Made by a program: the position numbers and the translations under genes
Shown here: positions 44,270 through 53,617 of the stretch, piece by piece
Position numbering within the stretch: the first letter of the stretch is position 1
Layout of the letters: every line of letters begins with the position of its first letter
DNA from: Arenibacter certesii DSM 19833
GTDB taxonomy: Bacteria > Bacteroidota > Bacteroidia > Flavobacteriales > Flavobacteriaceae
DNA: 64,000 nt
Assembly (NCBI RefSeq): GCF_000429545.1
Contig: NZ_AUCB01000022.1
Span: 1-64,000 of the forward strand
Direction: 5' to 3'
The notes under the pieces: model-generated
Database searches by the model: none
Told to the model about the DNA's origin: nothing
The model's input: only the letters and a program-made list of their open reading frames with translations

Positions 44270-45250
44270 TTAATTATCAGCTTCTACCACTTCCCTATTT
44301 GCAATATGTTTTGCTACCACACTTAATACTAATATTTGAAAAGCGTGATATATCATCAATGGCAACAAAATAATCCCCATAGTAGCCATATGTCCGAATA
44401 TTATTTTAGAAAAGACGGTCCCATGTACCAATGATTTTTTTGTGCCACAGAACTGGGCTGTAATCTGATCTTCCCGGTTAAAGCCCAAACGTTTAGCAAC
44501 AAAACCAGTTAGGAAATAGGCCGCAAGGAACAATACCAACACCGCAAAACAAATAATTACAAGATCTAGCACAGAGACCGATCCAAAAATATTTTCTTCA
44601 AAAGACCCCGCGAAACTCTTGTAGATGATCAGCAAAATAATGGACTTATCAAATAAAGCGAGTTGGCCATTATATTTTTGTACAAAATGGCCCAAAAACC
44701 GCTGTAACAAAAGACCCAGAATTACTGGAATAATAATTTGAAGGATGAGGCTAATATAAATATCCGTAAAATCAAAGTCGGATTGGGCATCCTGAACAAA
44801 GAGCCCCATCCATATTGGTGTTAGAACTATACCGATAATTCCAGAAATACTGGCGTTAAAGATAGCCGCTGGAACATTCCCTTTTGCCATGGAAACCATT
44901 ACTACAGAAGAAGAAACAGTTGATGGTAAAGCCGCCAAAAAGAAGAAGGCCAACCACAATAACTCTTGTTCCTCTGTTTGCAGCATTGGTCTAAAAATCA
45001 AAACTAAAAACGGAAACAGTAAAAAGGTGGAGGCATGGACCAACACGTGCAACTTCCAGTTTTTTAATCCTGCCTTTAATTTATTCGGACTCAGTTTAAG
45101 TCCATAAAAAAAGAAAATAAGGGAAATCCCTATATCACTTATTGTGTCTAAGGGAATATCACTCTGAGTTGAACCCCATTGCGGGAAAAAATAGGCAATT
45201 CCTACTACAATTATAATGGACAGAACAAACTTATCAATCTTCATTTTCAT
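44270..45250 (-). CDS. Bile acid:sodium symporter family protein (SBF-like)
   Basis: A 326-residue inner-membrane protein with about nine to ten hydrophobic helices. The start MKMKIDKFVLSIIIVVGIAY and the motif ISDIGISLIFFFYGLKLSPN match the SBF-like (PF13593) family, where IFFxxGLxL is characteristic. LPSTVSSSVVMVSMAKGNVP with paired Ser/Thr residues is the broken-helix crossover site, and AQFCGTKKSLVHGTVFSKII is the second. Function: probable sodium-coupled uptake of an organic acid, substrate unknown. Met3 is an alternative start. The gene is alone and converges on the serine hydrolase. Confidence 0.88.
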   Translation of the reverse strand: MKMKIDKFVLSIIIVVGIAYFFPQWGSTQSDIPLDTISDIGISLIFFFYGLKLSPNKLKAGLKNWKLHVLVHASTFLLFPFLVLIFRPMLQTEEQELLWLAFFFLAALPSTVSSSVVMVSMAKGNVPAAIFNASISGIIGIVLTPIWMGLFVQDAQSDFDFTDIYISLILQIIIPVILGLLLQRFLGHFVQKYNGQLALFDKSIILLIIYKSFAGSFEENIFGSVSVLDLVIICFAVLVLFLAAYFLTGFVAKRLGFNREDQITAQFCGTKKSLVHGTVFSKIIFGHMATMGIILLPLMIYHAFQILVLSVVAKHIANREVVEADN

Positions 45251-45682
45251 AAATAAATTTCAATACTACTAGAGCTTGTTTCATAAATCCTTAACTATCA
45301 GTTTATATTTCATTTTAAAGAAAAATAAAATAAAAGGAAAAAATTGTTACGCTTTAGCTTTTAAATTGCCAAAGTTAATGGAAATCAAACTAGCAAAACC
45401 ATCGAAAGAGAAGGATATTAAATCATCTAGTTTTTGGTTCCATTTTGTTTAACTCCAATTCACAAAAAGAGGGAGTCCAGTATTCTAATCATCGGTGTCC
45501 AAGCATTTATAATCAAACTTAATTGTGTTATGTGAAGTAGCGCATTAATATTTTTTAATAACCTTCCAATTCCGTAATTTCATCGCCATATTTCAATATA
45601 AAAGAAAGAGCTAACCCATGGAAATGGTGAAAAGAAGGTAGGCTACTTATCTTTTGGTTCAATAAATAAAAAACTGAATTTT
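45251..45682. other. Gene-free stretch, 432 bases
   Basis: Divergent, very AT-rich spacer between the transporter and exonuclease III genes. No other feature is visible. Confidence 0.4.
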
Positions 45683-46447
45683 ATGAACATTATTACGTGG
45701 AACGTTAACGGTATTAGGGCCGTGGTTAAAAAGGATTTTTATGAATCAATTTCCCAACTAGATCCAGACATCCTTTGTCTACAGGAAACCAAAGCACAAG
45801 ACGATGAAGTTACGGAGGCCTTAACCCCAATGACGGACTATCAGGTAAATATCAATTCTGCGGAAAGAAAAGGATATTCGGGAACAGCTGTACTATCCAA
45901 ACCTAATCCTTTAAGTACGGTTAATGATATGGGAATCCCAGAACACGATATGGAAGGCCGGGTACAGTGTGTAGAATATCCCGATTTTTATTTGGTAAAC
46001 GTGTATGTTCCCAATTCGGGTCAAAAATTGGTCCGATTAGATTACCGCAAAAAATGGGACGGAGATTTTCTAGCCTACTTAAGCAATTTGGAAAAAATTA
46101 AGCCTGTTATTGCTTGTGGAGATTTTAATGTCGCCCATAGGGCCATCGATTTAAAGAACGACAAGTCTAACTACAACAAAACGGCCGGTTATACTCAGGT
46201 GGAAATAGATGGAATGGACAATTTTATTGCCGCTGGATTTGTGGATTCCTTTAGATTACTACATCCAGATACCGTTGCCTATACCTATTGGAGCTATCGT
46301 TTTAAAGCAAGGGAACGTAATACAGGCTGGAGAATAGATTATTTTTTGGTGAGCAAATCCCTAAAAGATAAAATTAAGTCTGTAAAAATATATAACGAAA
46401 TTATGGGGTCCGATCATTGCCCTGTAGGTTTGGAAATAGATTTATAA
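45683..46447 (+). CDS. xth: Exodeoxyribonuclease III
   Basis: A 254-residue AP endonuclease of the ExoIII type. All motifs are intact: MNIITWNVNGIRAV, LCLQETKAQ with the metal-binding Glu, NVYVPNSGQ, ACGDFNVAHRAIDL with the catalytic Asp and Asn, GWRIDYFLVS, and GSDHCPVGLEIDL with the final Asp-His pair. The enzyme nicks DNA 5' to abasic sites and trims 3' ends in base-excision repair, using Mg2+. Length is standard (about 250-270). It is a single gene with no signal peptide; its start is the only sensible ATG. Confidence 0.96.
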   Translation: MNIITWNVNGIRAVVKKDFYESISQLDPDILCLQETKAQDDEVTEALTPMTDYQVNINSAERKGYSGTAVLSKPNPLSTVNDMGIPEHDMEGRVQCVEYPDFYLVNVYVPNSGQKLVRLDYRKKWDGDFLAYLSNLEKIKPVIACGDFNVAHRAIDLKNDKSNYNKTAGYTQVEIDGMDNFIAAGFVDSFRLLHPDTVAYTYWSYRFKARERNTGWRIDYFLVSKSLKDKIKSVKIYNEIMGSDHCPVGLEIDL

Positions 46448-46506
46448 CAGTTAATTGCCTCAGGGAAAACCATTGAGTCGTTCTACAGCTCCTACCATAG
46501 TTCGAC

Positions 46507-46531
46507 GCCTGCCTAGACCGAACGGGCAGGC
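46507..46531. repeat. Short GC-rich palindrome of the REP-like kind
   Basis: GCCTGCC (46507-46513) faces GGCAGGC (46525-46531) around TAGACCGAACG, in an otherwise AT-rich gap. Similar GCCTGCC...GGCAGGC palindromes are scattered in flavobacterial intergenic regions. Only one copy is found in this window. Confidence 0.45.
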
Positions 46532-46567
46532 ATACATCGAAACATTCAACTCTCGGATAGTGAATAA

Positions 46568-46596
46568 AATGGCTCCATAAAATTTGGAGCCATTTA
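46568..46596. terminator. Bidirectional terminator hairpin
   Basis: AATGGCTCC (46568-46576) pairs with GGAGCCATT (46586-46594). It lies between the convergent xth gene and the 131-residue gene at 46633. T tracts are short on both sides. Confidence 0.6.
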
Positions 46597-46632
46597 GCAT
46601 TCTATATATTGTAATAATACGGATTTACAGAA

Positions 46633-47028
46633 TTATTTCTTTGCGAATTCAAAGACCATATTTTTGAATTCTTTAAAATCCATCGTGAATAGGTGGATCT
46701 GTTCGCGTAAATCAGTGTGTTTTTCAACATATTCACCCGCAGTAATTCCCTTCTCTCCTTTAACCAACTTGGACAAATGCTTTTCATGGGCTATAATATC
46801 TTCAGTTAGGTAATGAAAAAGGCTTTTATGAACCTTATCTAGATATTGAAGCATTTCAATTTTCTCTGAGTGAATGTGCTCTTTTTTATCCAACAAATCA
46901 GCGAAAAACCTAGATTCATCCGTCCAAAAGGCAATAATATTCAACCAATCCTTACTTTCTTGATGCAGGATATCCAATCCCCTTCCAGAGATTGAATCGG
47001 ACATTTCCTTTAAATCTGTTTTTTTCAT
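46633..47028 (-). CDS. Helical protein, unknown
   Basis: A 131-residue, fully helical cytoplasmic-looking protein (MKKTDLKEMSDSISGRGLDI, then LHQESKDWLNIIAFWTDESR, and HKSLFHYLTEDIIAHEKHLS). It has a His-rich centre and repeated Glu-His spacings that recall four-helix bundle stress proteins, without an obvious metal motif. I recognise no named family. No signal peptide. The start has an A-rich leader. It lies 143 bases from the downstream start of the site-2 protease gene on the same strand, and the two could share a transcript. Confidence 0.7.
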   Translation of the reverse strand: MKKTDLKEMSDSISGRGLDILHQESKDWLNIIAFWTDESRFFADLLDKKEHIHSEKIEMLQYLDKVHKSLFHYLTEDIIAHEKHLSKLVKGEKGITAGEYVEKHTDLREQIHLFTMDFKEFKNMVFEFAKK

Positions 47029-47171
47029 AAAAATAACTTTAGTAAAACAATCCGATTATCCCCTTACTAGTTAACAGGAATTCAAAATTCATTAAGCCTC
47101 TATTAAATTAATAAAATTAGGCTACCCGTAAGCATAATCTTTAGGAGAATGCTAAGATTAAAATTCACCCC

Positions 47172-48260
47172 TTAATTTAAGGAAGCCGATTTTAATAATA
47201 TAAACTCACTTAAATTTACTTGATCTATCGCTCCAATAAGCTTTTTATCTTCAATTACGGGATAAAAGCCGTGCTTTTCCCTTCCTATCATTTCCATAAC
47301 TTCGGTTAGATTTGCTGCTGCATCAACGGTTTTAAAGTGTTTCTGCATAATTTCCTGTACCAATGCGCAAGGGGTTTTGGCATTCTTAATAATATCTTTA
47401 TAGCATACTATTCCTACAACTTCATCTTTATCCATCACTATAAAATCTTTTTCTGTACTAGCCAATAATAGATCTATCACCTCTTGCAGGCTATTGACCG
47501 GACTTAGTAACGTTATATTAGTTAAGGTTGCTTCCTTTACCAAATGCCCTTTTAGTAAGGAAGTCCGTTGTACCATCTGATTCTCTGCATACGCCCCAAA
47601 GAAGATAAAAAGCGCTATCAAAATCAGGAATGGATTGTAAAAAAGTCCCAGCACAAAAAATACTACAGCTAGAGTCTGCCCAATACCCGATGCAATCCTA
47701 GTAGCTTCTACACGTCCCAATCTATAAGACAATAAAGCTCTAAGTACTCGGCCTCCATCCATGGGAAAGGCGGGGATCAGATTAAACACCACCAACATTA
47801 TATTAGCTATAAAAAGGTAGAGAAGAAAGTTTGACAGCGAAGGTGTATAGAGAACTTCCGTCATCTCCGTAGCACTAAGGCCTAAGTAGTATTTAAACGG
47901 AACTACTAGCGCTAGTAAGAAGGCGATAACCACGTTTACAGCCGGACCCGCAATGGCTACCAATAACTCTTGCCCTGGTTTTTCTGGCATTTTCTCTAGA
48001 CTGGCAACTCCCCCAATGGGTAGTAACAGAATGTTTTTTGTCTTAATATTATATCTCTTTGCGGTGAGGGCATGACCCAATTCATGTAGCACAACACATC
48101 CGAAAAGAACTAGGATCAATGCTTCGTTAAGTAATATTCTGGTTAAATCTGCACCAGCTTGGATCTCTATAAAGGCAACCCATACCAACAACAAGGTAAA
48201 CGTCCAATGTACCTTTATCTTAATTCCGGAAACACTTCCTAAATTTAATGCACCCTTCAT
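47172..48260 (-). CDS. Site-2 protease family zinc metalloprotease with CBS domains
   Basis: A 362-residue membrane protease of the M50/SpoIVFB-Rip3 type. HELGHAL at 59-65 gives the zinc-binding HExxH, and NLIPAFPMDGGR (about 159-170) supplies the third ligand Asp. Six membrane segments surround these. Residues about 225-355 form two CBS domains (VNSLQEVIDLLLASTEKDFI, VVGIVCYKDI, and KHGFYPVIEDKKLIGAID), which may sense an adenine nucleotide. The enzyme cuts within membrane helices to release signalling proteins. The substrate is unknown. Length and domain order match the family. Confidence 0.92.
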   Translation of the reverse strand: MKGALNLGSVSGIKIKVHWTFTLLLVWVAFIEIQAGADLTRILLNEALILVLFGCVVLHELGHALTAKRYNIKTKNILLLPIGGVASLEKMPEKPGQELLVAIAGPAVNVVIAFLLALVVPFKYYLGLSATEMTEVLYTPSLSNFLLYLFIANIMLVVFNLIPAFPMDGGRVLRALLSYRLGRVEATRIASGIGQTLAVVFFVLGLFYNPFLILIALFIFFGAYAENQMVQRTSLLKGHLVKEATLTNITLLSPVNSLQEVIDLLLASTEKDFIVMDKDEVVGIVCYKDIIKNAKTPCALVQEIMQKHFKTVDAAANLTEVMEMIGREKHGFYPVIEDKKLIGAIDQVNLSEFILLKSASLN

Positions 48261-48496
48261 AACTAATCTGTTTTAAACCAAGGTATTTTGAAATCCGTCG
48301 ATTAGCAATGATTTTTATCATAAAGAGGTCGGGGGATGTAGAAAAGAATGTTATCTATCCAGGAAGAAGTAATGCAGGATAAGTAAAAGTCTCTACACCT
48401 CTTATGTATTGCCACCCATAGTGTCCACATATTATAGTTACATCAACTTCCAATTAACACGTCCATAACCATTGTTATTTTTTTTACATTTGGTAC

Positions 48497-50014
48497 ATGC
48501 AACTTTTTCTTTCAGACAACAGTGTTTTTAATTTAATCTCGGAAGGTATTTCCGAGGGAATTATAGTAGTTAATAAGGAGCAGATAATTGTAGCCACTAA
48601 TTCGGCCGCAGATGAAATGTTCCTTTATGATAAGTCAAAACTTATCGGTCAACCCTTGGAGACTGTTATTCCCCGAAGGTATCATCAAGGGCATGGTGCA
48701 CATGTGAATAATTTTGTCGCAAAAAGCAAAAAGCGTCAAATGGGCAAAGGGCGGGATCTTCATGGGATTCGTAAGAATGGGGAAGAATTTCCTGTAGAGG
48801 TAGGGCTTAATCCATTTAAAATTGACGGTGCCACTTTCGTAATGGCTTTGGTTATTGACATAACCGAACGAAAAATAAAGGAAAAGGAACTAAGTCATTG
48901 GTTTCGAATTTTCGACGAATCGTTAAATGAGATTTATGTATTTAATGCCCAATCATTTCTATTTGTTGATGTAAACAAAGAAGCACAACGCAATATGGGC
49001 TATTCCTTGGAGGAGTTTAAAACCATGACGCCCTATACTATAAAACCAGAGATCGATAGGAATCAATTTTTAAAACTGGTAGCCCCTTTGCAAAACAATG
49101 AAAAGGCTAAAATTAAGTTTGAAACTACTCACCAAAGAAAGGACGGTACTCTTTATTCGGTAGAAGTGCACCTACAGTTATCGGCTATGGGGGACACAAA
49201 GGTATTTGTGGCCATAATATTGGATATAACCGACCGGAACAATTATACCGAAAGGCTAGAGCGCAAGGTAGAAGAGCGTACCATACAACTTACAGATGCA
49301 TTGGCCAAGGAAAGGGAACTAAATGAACTTAAAACCCGATTTTTATCCTTGGTTTCCCACGAGTTTAAAACTCCTTTAAGTAGTATACTAACCTCTATTA
49401 CCCTTCTGGGTAAATACACACAAACAGAACAGCAAGATAAACGGGATAAGCATGTGACCACTATTCGAAGTAAAGTTAAGTACCTAGATGCTATTCTAAA
49501 CGACTTCTTGTCTGTAGAAAGATTGGACTCAGGCAATACAAATTATAAGTTAGAAACTTTTCCATTGAGCAAAGTGATTAATGAGGTGGTTTATGATGCC
49601 AATATGTTGCTGAAAATTGGACAAAAAATTAATTACCCTGAGGACATAGACGATCTTATAATTGAATTTGATCCCAAAACCCTAGAGTTGGCGTTATCCA
49701 ATCTTGTAAACAATGCTATAAAATATTCTCCTGAAAATGCGACTATAGACCTGAACATTAAGCATGTAGACACAAACATTGTTATCAATGTACTGGATGA
49801 AGGCATAGGAATTCCCGTGGAGGAACAGAAACATATTTTTAATCGCTATTTTAGGGCAGAGAATGCCCTATTGACACAAGGTACAGGAATTGGACTCAAC
49901 ATTGCAAAACAACATTTAGAAAATTTAGGAGGAACGCTGGAGTTTTCCAGCGAAGAAAATAAAGGTTCCAATTTTACCATTATAATCCCCATATCACCTA
50001 TAAACAACATCTAA
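48497..50014 (+). CDS. PAS-domain sensor histidine kinase
   Basis: A 505-residue cytoplasmic kinase. Two PAS domains (about 10-125 with VVNKEQIIVATNSAADEMF and 135-250 with FDESLNEIYVFNAQ) precede a coiled linker and a HisKA helix with H288 in LVSHEFKTPLSS. The ATPase has N-box LVNNAIKYSPENA, DEGIGIPVEEQ and GTGIGLNIAKQHL. No membrane span is seen. The first PAS resembles those binding haem or small redox ligands, but no binding residue is certain. The stop overlaps the start of the receiver-CRP gene by one base, so the pair is translationally coupled. Confidence 0.93.
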   Translation: MQLFLSDNSVFNLISEGISEGIIVVNKEQIIVATNSAADEMFLYDKSKLIGQPLETVIPRRYHQGHGAHVNNFVAKSKKRQMGKGRDLHGIRKNGEEFPVEVGLNPFKIDGATFVMALVIDITERKIKEKELSHWFRIFDESLNEIYVFNAQSFLFVDVNKEAQRNMGYSLEEFKTMTPYTIKPEIDRNQFLKLVAPLQNNEKAKIKFETTHQRKDGTLYSVEVHLQLSAMGDTKVFVAIILDITDRNNYTERLERKVEERTIQLTDALAKERELNELKTRFLSLVSHEFKTPLSSILTSITLLGKYTQTEQQDKRDKHVTTIRSKVKYLDAILNDFLSVERLDSGNTNYKLETFPLSKVINEVVYDANMLLKIGQKINYPEDIDDLIIEFDPKTLELALSNLVNNAIKYSPENATIDLNIKHVDTNIVINVLDEGIGIPVEEQKHIFNRYFRAENALLTQGTGIGLNIAKQHLENLGGTLEFSSEENKGSNFTIIIPISPINNI

Positions 50015-51066
50015 TGAAAACAATTTTATTAATAGAAGACGACAAGGCCTTACGTGAAAATACCGAGGAGTTATTAATGCTAGCAGATTATTCCGTAATC
50101 ACAGCATATAATGGAAGAGTAGGGATTACAATGGCCAAGGAACACCTTCCTGACATAGTTGTTTGTGATATTATGATGCCGGAAATTGATGGTTATGGGG
50201 TGCTACGGGAACTGTCGTCTGATGAAAAAACCAAACAAATACCTTTTATTTTTCTATCGGCAAAAACCGAGAACAAGGAAATACGCAAAGGAATGGCCTT
50301 AGGTGCGGACGATTATTTAACTAAGCCATTTGAGGAGGAGGATCTGATAAACGCCATAGAAAGTCGTTTAGCCAAAGTAAAACTATTACAACGTTCCTCA
50401 CGATCTGTGGCTCAGGCTGATGAGGATATCAACAATCAATTGAGAACCTTGCCTCAATTAAGACAGTTTTTTCAAGATAATGGGGAGTTGATCACATTTG
50501 ATCAAAGTGATATTATATACGAGGAAGGTGATCGGTCTAATCTGATTTATCTAATAACTAAGGGGCTAGTGAAATGTCATAGCATGGATGAGGAAGGAAA
50601 GGAACTTATTACCTCCCTTAATAAGAGCGATGATTTTTTAGGCTTTACCTCCTTTTTGAATAATGTCCCTTATATGGAATCGGCCACTGCATTAGAAAAA
50701 ACAGAAATGGTAGGTATTCCCAAAACGGACCTCCAAGAACTCTTGGAAAACAATAAAGAAATTTCGCTACAATTAGTAGAGCTCCTAACAGGAAACATTA
50801 GTGATATTAAGGCACAGCTACTGCAAATGGCCTACAGTTCGGTGCGCAAAAAAACCGCCCAAACCCTTCTTCAGTTCGCTGAAATTATGGACAAAAGAAC
50901 GGGAGATGATATTAAAATATCTCGCAACGATCTAGCAAGTGTGGCTGGTATAGCCACCGAAAGCCTAATAAGAACACTTTCTGGCTTTAAAAAAGAGGGA
51001 CTAATTGCAATTGAGGGACGCAATATCAGAATAAAAGAATTAAAGGCATTGCAGTTTATTAATTAG
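50014..51066 (+). CDS. Response regulator with CRP-type output (receiver-cNMP-HTH)
   Basis: A 350-residue regulator. The receiver domain (1-120) has the acidic pocket LLIEDDK, phospho-acceptor D52 in VVCDIMMPEIDG, and K in TKPFE. A cyclic-nucleotide-binding-like barrel (about 145-260) follows with DQSDIIYEEGDRSNLIYLIT. A CRP-type helix-turn-helix occupies about 285-350 (ISRNDLASVAGIATESLIRT, then LSGFKKEGLIAIEG). It is thus a phosphorylation-controlled CRP/FNR relative. Its kinase partner overlaps it upstream by one base, and a Usp gene follows 94 bases later and is a likely target. Whether a nucleotide is bound is unknown. Confidence 0.93.
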   Translation: MKTILLIEDDKALRENTEELLMLADYSVITAYNGRVGITMAKEHLPDIVVCDIMMPEIDGYGVLRELSSDEKTKQIPFIFLSAKTENKEIRKGMALGADDYLTKPFEEEDLINAIESRLAKVKLLQRSSRSVAQADEDINNQLRTLPQLRQFFQDNGELITFDQSDIIYEEGDRSNLIYLITKGLVKCHSMDEEGKELITSLNKSDDFLGFTSFLNNVPYMESATALEKTEMVGIPKTDLQELLENNKEISLQLVELLTGNISDIKAQLLQMAYSSVRKKTAQTLLQFAEIMDKRTGDDIKISRNDLASVAGIATESLIRTLSGFKKEGLIAIEGRNIRIKELKALQFIN

Positions 51067-51160
51067 CAATTTGGCTCTAAATAAAAAAGGTTAATAGTGT
51101 GAGGAATGTCATATTTCAATAGTTTTCATAAGCCTACTTTTGTCTAGAAGTTTGTTTACA

Positions 51161-51997
51161 ATGAAGAATATTTTAATTCCTACCGACCTTTCTCAAAATT
51201 CATGCAATGCATTGGCGTACACCATAAAACTGTTTGGTGATAATCCAGTAAATTTTTATGTAGTATATGTTGATAATTTAGCCCCGTCTGAGGTAGTTGG
51301 TAATACAATTATTCTGCCCGCAAAAAAACAGTTGGAATACTCAGGGACAAAGGAAAAACTTAAAGCGTTTATGGTGCGTGTTGCTGGTTTGTCCACTTTT
51401 CCAGGTCATCAGTTTATAGCTATGCATTTCATTGGTAACAGAATTTCCAATCTAAGGAAAATCGTTGCCGAAAAAAAAATAGATTTCATTGCTCTTGGGA
51501 TTGAAAATTGCTCAACAGTAAAGTCCTCGGACATAGGAAATAATACTTGGGAAATAATTACAAAAATCGCCTGTAACACACTAATTATTCCTGAAAACGC
51601 TCTAATTACCTTTCCTAAACAAATTATTTTCCCTACAAATTACCATATATTCTTCTCCCACAAGATCTTACAATCCTTTACGGAGATTTTAGAGCTATCT
51701 AAATCCAAATTACAAGTGCTAAACATTCTCAGTAGTAAAATTAAACCCACAAGTGACCAGGAAAATAATAGAATTTATTTTGAGGACTATTTGGAAGAAT
51801 CATACCAAAATGGATACTTCCTTCATACTACACACAAAAGCGATGTATGCACGGCCATAGAAAGATACCTAACTAACCACGATGCGGATATGGTAGTTTT
51901 AGTGGCTAGAAACCTAAATTTTATGCACAAGCTGTTTTTTCACACCACACCTTTACAACTTCTCCATCCCCTTCCTATATTGGTCTTACATGAGTAA
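51161..51997 (+). CDS. Universal stress protein family, two-domain
   Basis: The ATG at 51161 (MKNILIPTDLSQNSCNALAY) is the family start; the TTG at 51140 adds seven residues with no support. The 278-residue product has a typical N-terminal Usp domain and a weakly conserved second domain, as in tandem Usp proteins of Bacteroidota. The N-terminal ATP-binding Gly motif is not evident. These proteins help cells survive starvation or oxygen shift. It follows the kinase-regulator pair and is probably controlled by the CRP-type regulator. Confidence 0.82.
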   Translation: MKNILIPTDLSQNSCNALAYTIKLFGDNPVNFYVVYVDNLAPSEVVGNTIILPAKKQLEYSGTKEKLKAFMVRVAGLSTFPGHQFIAMHFIGNRISNLRKIVAEKKIDFIALGIENCSTVKSSDIGNNTWEIITKIACNTLIIPENALITFPKQIIFPTNYHIFFSHKILQSFTEILELSKSKLQVLNILSSKIKPTSDQENNRIYFEDYLEESYQNGYFLHTTHKSDVCTAIERYLTNHDADMVVLVARNLNFMHKLFFHTTPLQLLHPLPILVLHE

Positions 51998-52048
51998 TGG
52001 GTACAAAACCCATTATTGTGCTAATGAATGGAATAGTAATAAAACAAC

Positions 52049-52080
52049 AGATCCCCATAAAATTTAATTTATGGGGATCT
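52049..52080. terminator. Bidirectional terminator
   Basis: AGATCCCCATAAA (52049-52061) pairs perfectly with TTTATGGGGATCT (52068-52080). It separates the Usp gene from hxlA, which ends on the other strand at 52119. Confidence 0.8.
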
Positions 52081-52118
52081 ATATACCAAGTATAAAAGTG
52101 CTTAAACCTTATAACTAC

Positions 52119-52748
52119 TTATGCGTTCAAAATTTCCTTTAATGCTTTTGCCGCTTCAGCAGGATTTTCTGCTCCGTAGATAGCCGCACCAGCAACAGCT
52201 ACAACAACTCCAGACTGTTTTACAGCAGCGATGCTGTTCATGTTAACCCCACCTGCTATAGAGACAGGAACTCCTGCTCTAGCAGCTTCGTCAATCAATA
52301 CCTGAATAGAGTATCCTTCTTCAGCTTGCTCATCCAAACCAGCATGTAATTCAACAAACGCAGCACCTAAAGCGATTGCTTCTTTAGCACGTTTAACTCT
52401 ATCTTTAACACCTATGGTATCTACAACAACTCCTTTACCGTGTTCTTTTGCTGCTTTAACTGCACCAGCGATGGTAGAATCTCCTGTAGTTCCCAAAATG
52501 GTAACATAATCAGCTCCTGCACCAAAAGCCATATTAGCTTCTAATTCCCCTGCATCAGCAGTTTTAAAATCAGCTAAAACTAACTTATCTGGAAAAGCAT
52601 CTTTCATCTTTCTAATTCCAGACAAACCTTCACTTTTAATAAGTGGTGTTCCTAATTCAATAATGTCTATGTACGGAGCCACTTTTTTTGCCAAAGCAAT
52701 TGCGTCCTCTATTTTCAATAAATCGATTGCTACTTGTAATTTCGCCAT
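52119..52748 (-). CDS. hxlA: 3-hexulose-6-phosphate synthase
   Basis: A 209-residue enzyme of the orotidine-phosphate-decarboxylase superfamily, joining formaldehyde to ribulose 5-phosphate as the first step of the ribulose monophosphate pathway. MAKLQVAIDLLKIEDAIALA starts a TIM barrel. The conserved LADFKTADAGELEANMAF segment carries the active-site Asp-Lys-Asp set, and GADYVTILGTTGD and SIAGGVNMNS form the phosphate pocket. Length is normal. It is downstream of hxlB (50 bases). In non-methylotrophs it detoxifies formaldehyde. Confidence 0.92.
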   Translation of the reverse strand: MAKLQVAIDLLKIEDAIALAKKVAPYIDIIELGTPLIKSEGLSGIRKMKDAFPDKLVLADFKTADAGELEANMAFGAGADYVTILGTTGDSTIAGAVKAAKEHGKGVVVDTIGVKDRVKRAKEAIALGAAFVELHAGLDEQAEEGYSIQVLIDEAARAGVPVSIAGGVNMNSIAAVKQSGVVVAVAGAAIYGAENPAEAAKALKEILNA

Positions 52749-52797
52749 ACTATTCTAATTTTAAATGTATTGTTTATTTAATTTAATTCTCTAATGA

Positions 52798-53391
52798 TTA
52801 TTCCATATTGGCATGTCGCTTCCATAATTCAGAAGCTGTACTACCCTCCATATCCCATAAGGTCTGTATAAGTGCATCAAAGCTCAATAAGAGGGATTGT
52901 TCAAAAAGACTACCGGCATATTGTTTAGAAATAGCTTCGTCTCTTTCCTGTTTTTGTGCTGCGGGTATGGTAACGGTATAGTCTGCCAATGTTGCCAAAG
53001 GAGATAATGCATCCGTTGTAAAACATACCACGCTAGCCCCTGCTTTCTTCGCCGTTTCCGCAGCTCTTACTATTCCGCCTGTTGTACCAGATCCAGATCC
53101 TGCGATTAACAAATCACCTTCATTGATAGCTGGAGTGGTAGTTTCACCAACAACATATACTTTGTAGCCCAAATGCATTAAACGCATAGCCGAAGCTTTC
53201 ATCATAAGTCCTGTTCTACCAGCTCCCATTAAAAAAATATATTTGGCATTATTAATGGCTGGTATTAAAGCTGCAATTTCATCAGATTTAATATTAGAAG
53301 TTAGTTTTTGATGCTCATCCAAGATGGTCTGCATAGCTGACGCTACTAATTGTGTTTCTTTTGATGTCTCTACTGTCCTTGTGTTTTCCAT
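52798..53391 (-). CDS. hxlB: 6-phospho-3-hexuloisomerase
   Basis: A 197-residue SIS-domain isomerase converting hexulose 6-phosphate to fructose 6-phosphate after HxlA. The ATG at 53391 (MENTRTVETSKETQLVASAM) is preferred; the frame from 53505 adds 38 residues that overlie a promoter candidate and have no family match. The SIS motifs are FLMGAGRTGLMMKA and IAGSGSGTTGGIVRAAETAK, with Ser and Gly residues binding phosphate. It is first in the unit hxlB-hxlA, divergent from an AraC regulator. Together the two enzymes remove free formaldehyde into sugar phosphate. Confidence 0.92.
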   Translation of the reverse strand: MENTRTVETSKETQLVASAMQTILDEHQKLTSNIKSDEIAALIPAINNAKYIFLMGAGRTGLMMKASAMRLMHLGYKVYVVGETTTPAINEGDLLIAGSGSGTTGGIVRAAETAKKAGASVVCFTTDALSPLATLADYTVTIPAAQKQERDEAISKQYAGSLFEQSLLLSFDALIQTLWDMEGSTASELWKRHANME

Positions 53392-53432
53392 AACTTTCAA
53401 TTTGAAATCTTTATGACCTTCCAACTGCGATG

Positions 53433-53440
53433 CAAAGATA
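53433..53440 (-). promoter_or_regulatory. Candidate -7 promoter box of hxlBA
   Basis: On the minus strand TATCTTTG fits TAnnTTTG and lies about 42 bases before the hxlB ATG at 53391. This supports that start over the longer frame. Confidence 0.4.
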
Positions 53441-53527
53441 CCGCTCACTCCCCCCCTTTGAGTTACACAATTTGATAGTTGTGTAGTACTATTTGCCCAT
53501 TTCACAAAAAGTGATGGTATTATTCTC

Positions 53528-53580
53528 TATTTTTGTGGTACATTTTGGAAATCGTGTCCTTATTGGTCCTTTTGTACCAG
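53528..53580. promoter_or_regulatory. Candidate AraC-type control region of the hxl locus
   Basis: TTTTGTGGTACA (53531-53542) and TTTTGTACCA (53570-53579) are similar half-sites about 39 bases apart, roughly four helical turns, in the divergent spacer. TATTTTTG (53528-53535) also fits a -7 box for the regulator gene. Role inferred. Confidence 0.3.
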
Positions 53581-53617
53581 AACAACGACTCCTGTTTTTC
53601 AGTTAAAAACGGCTACT

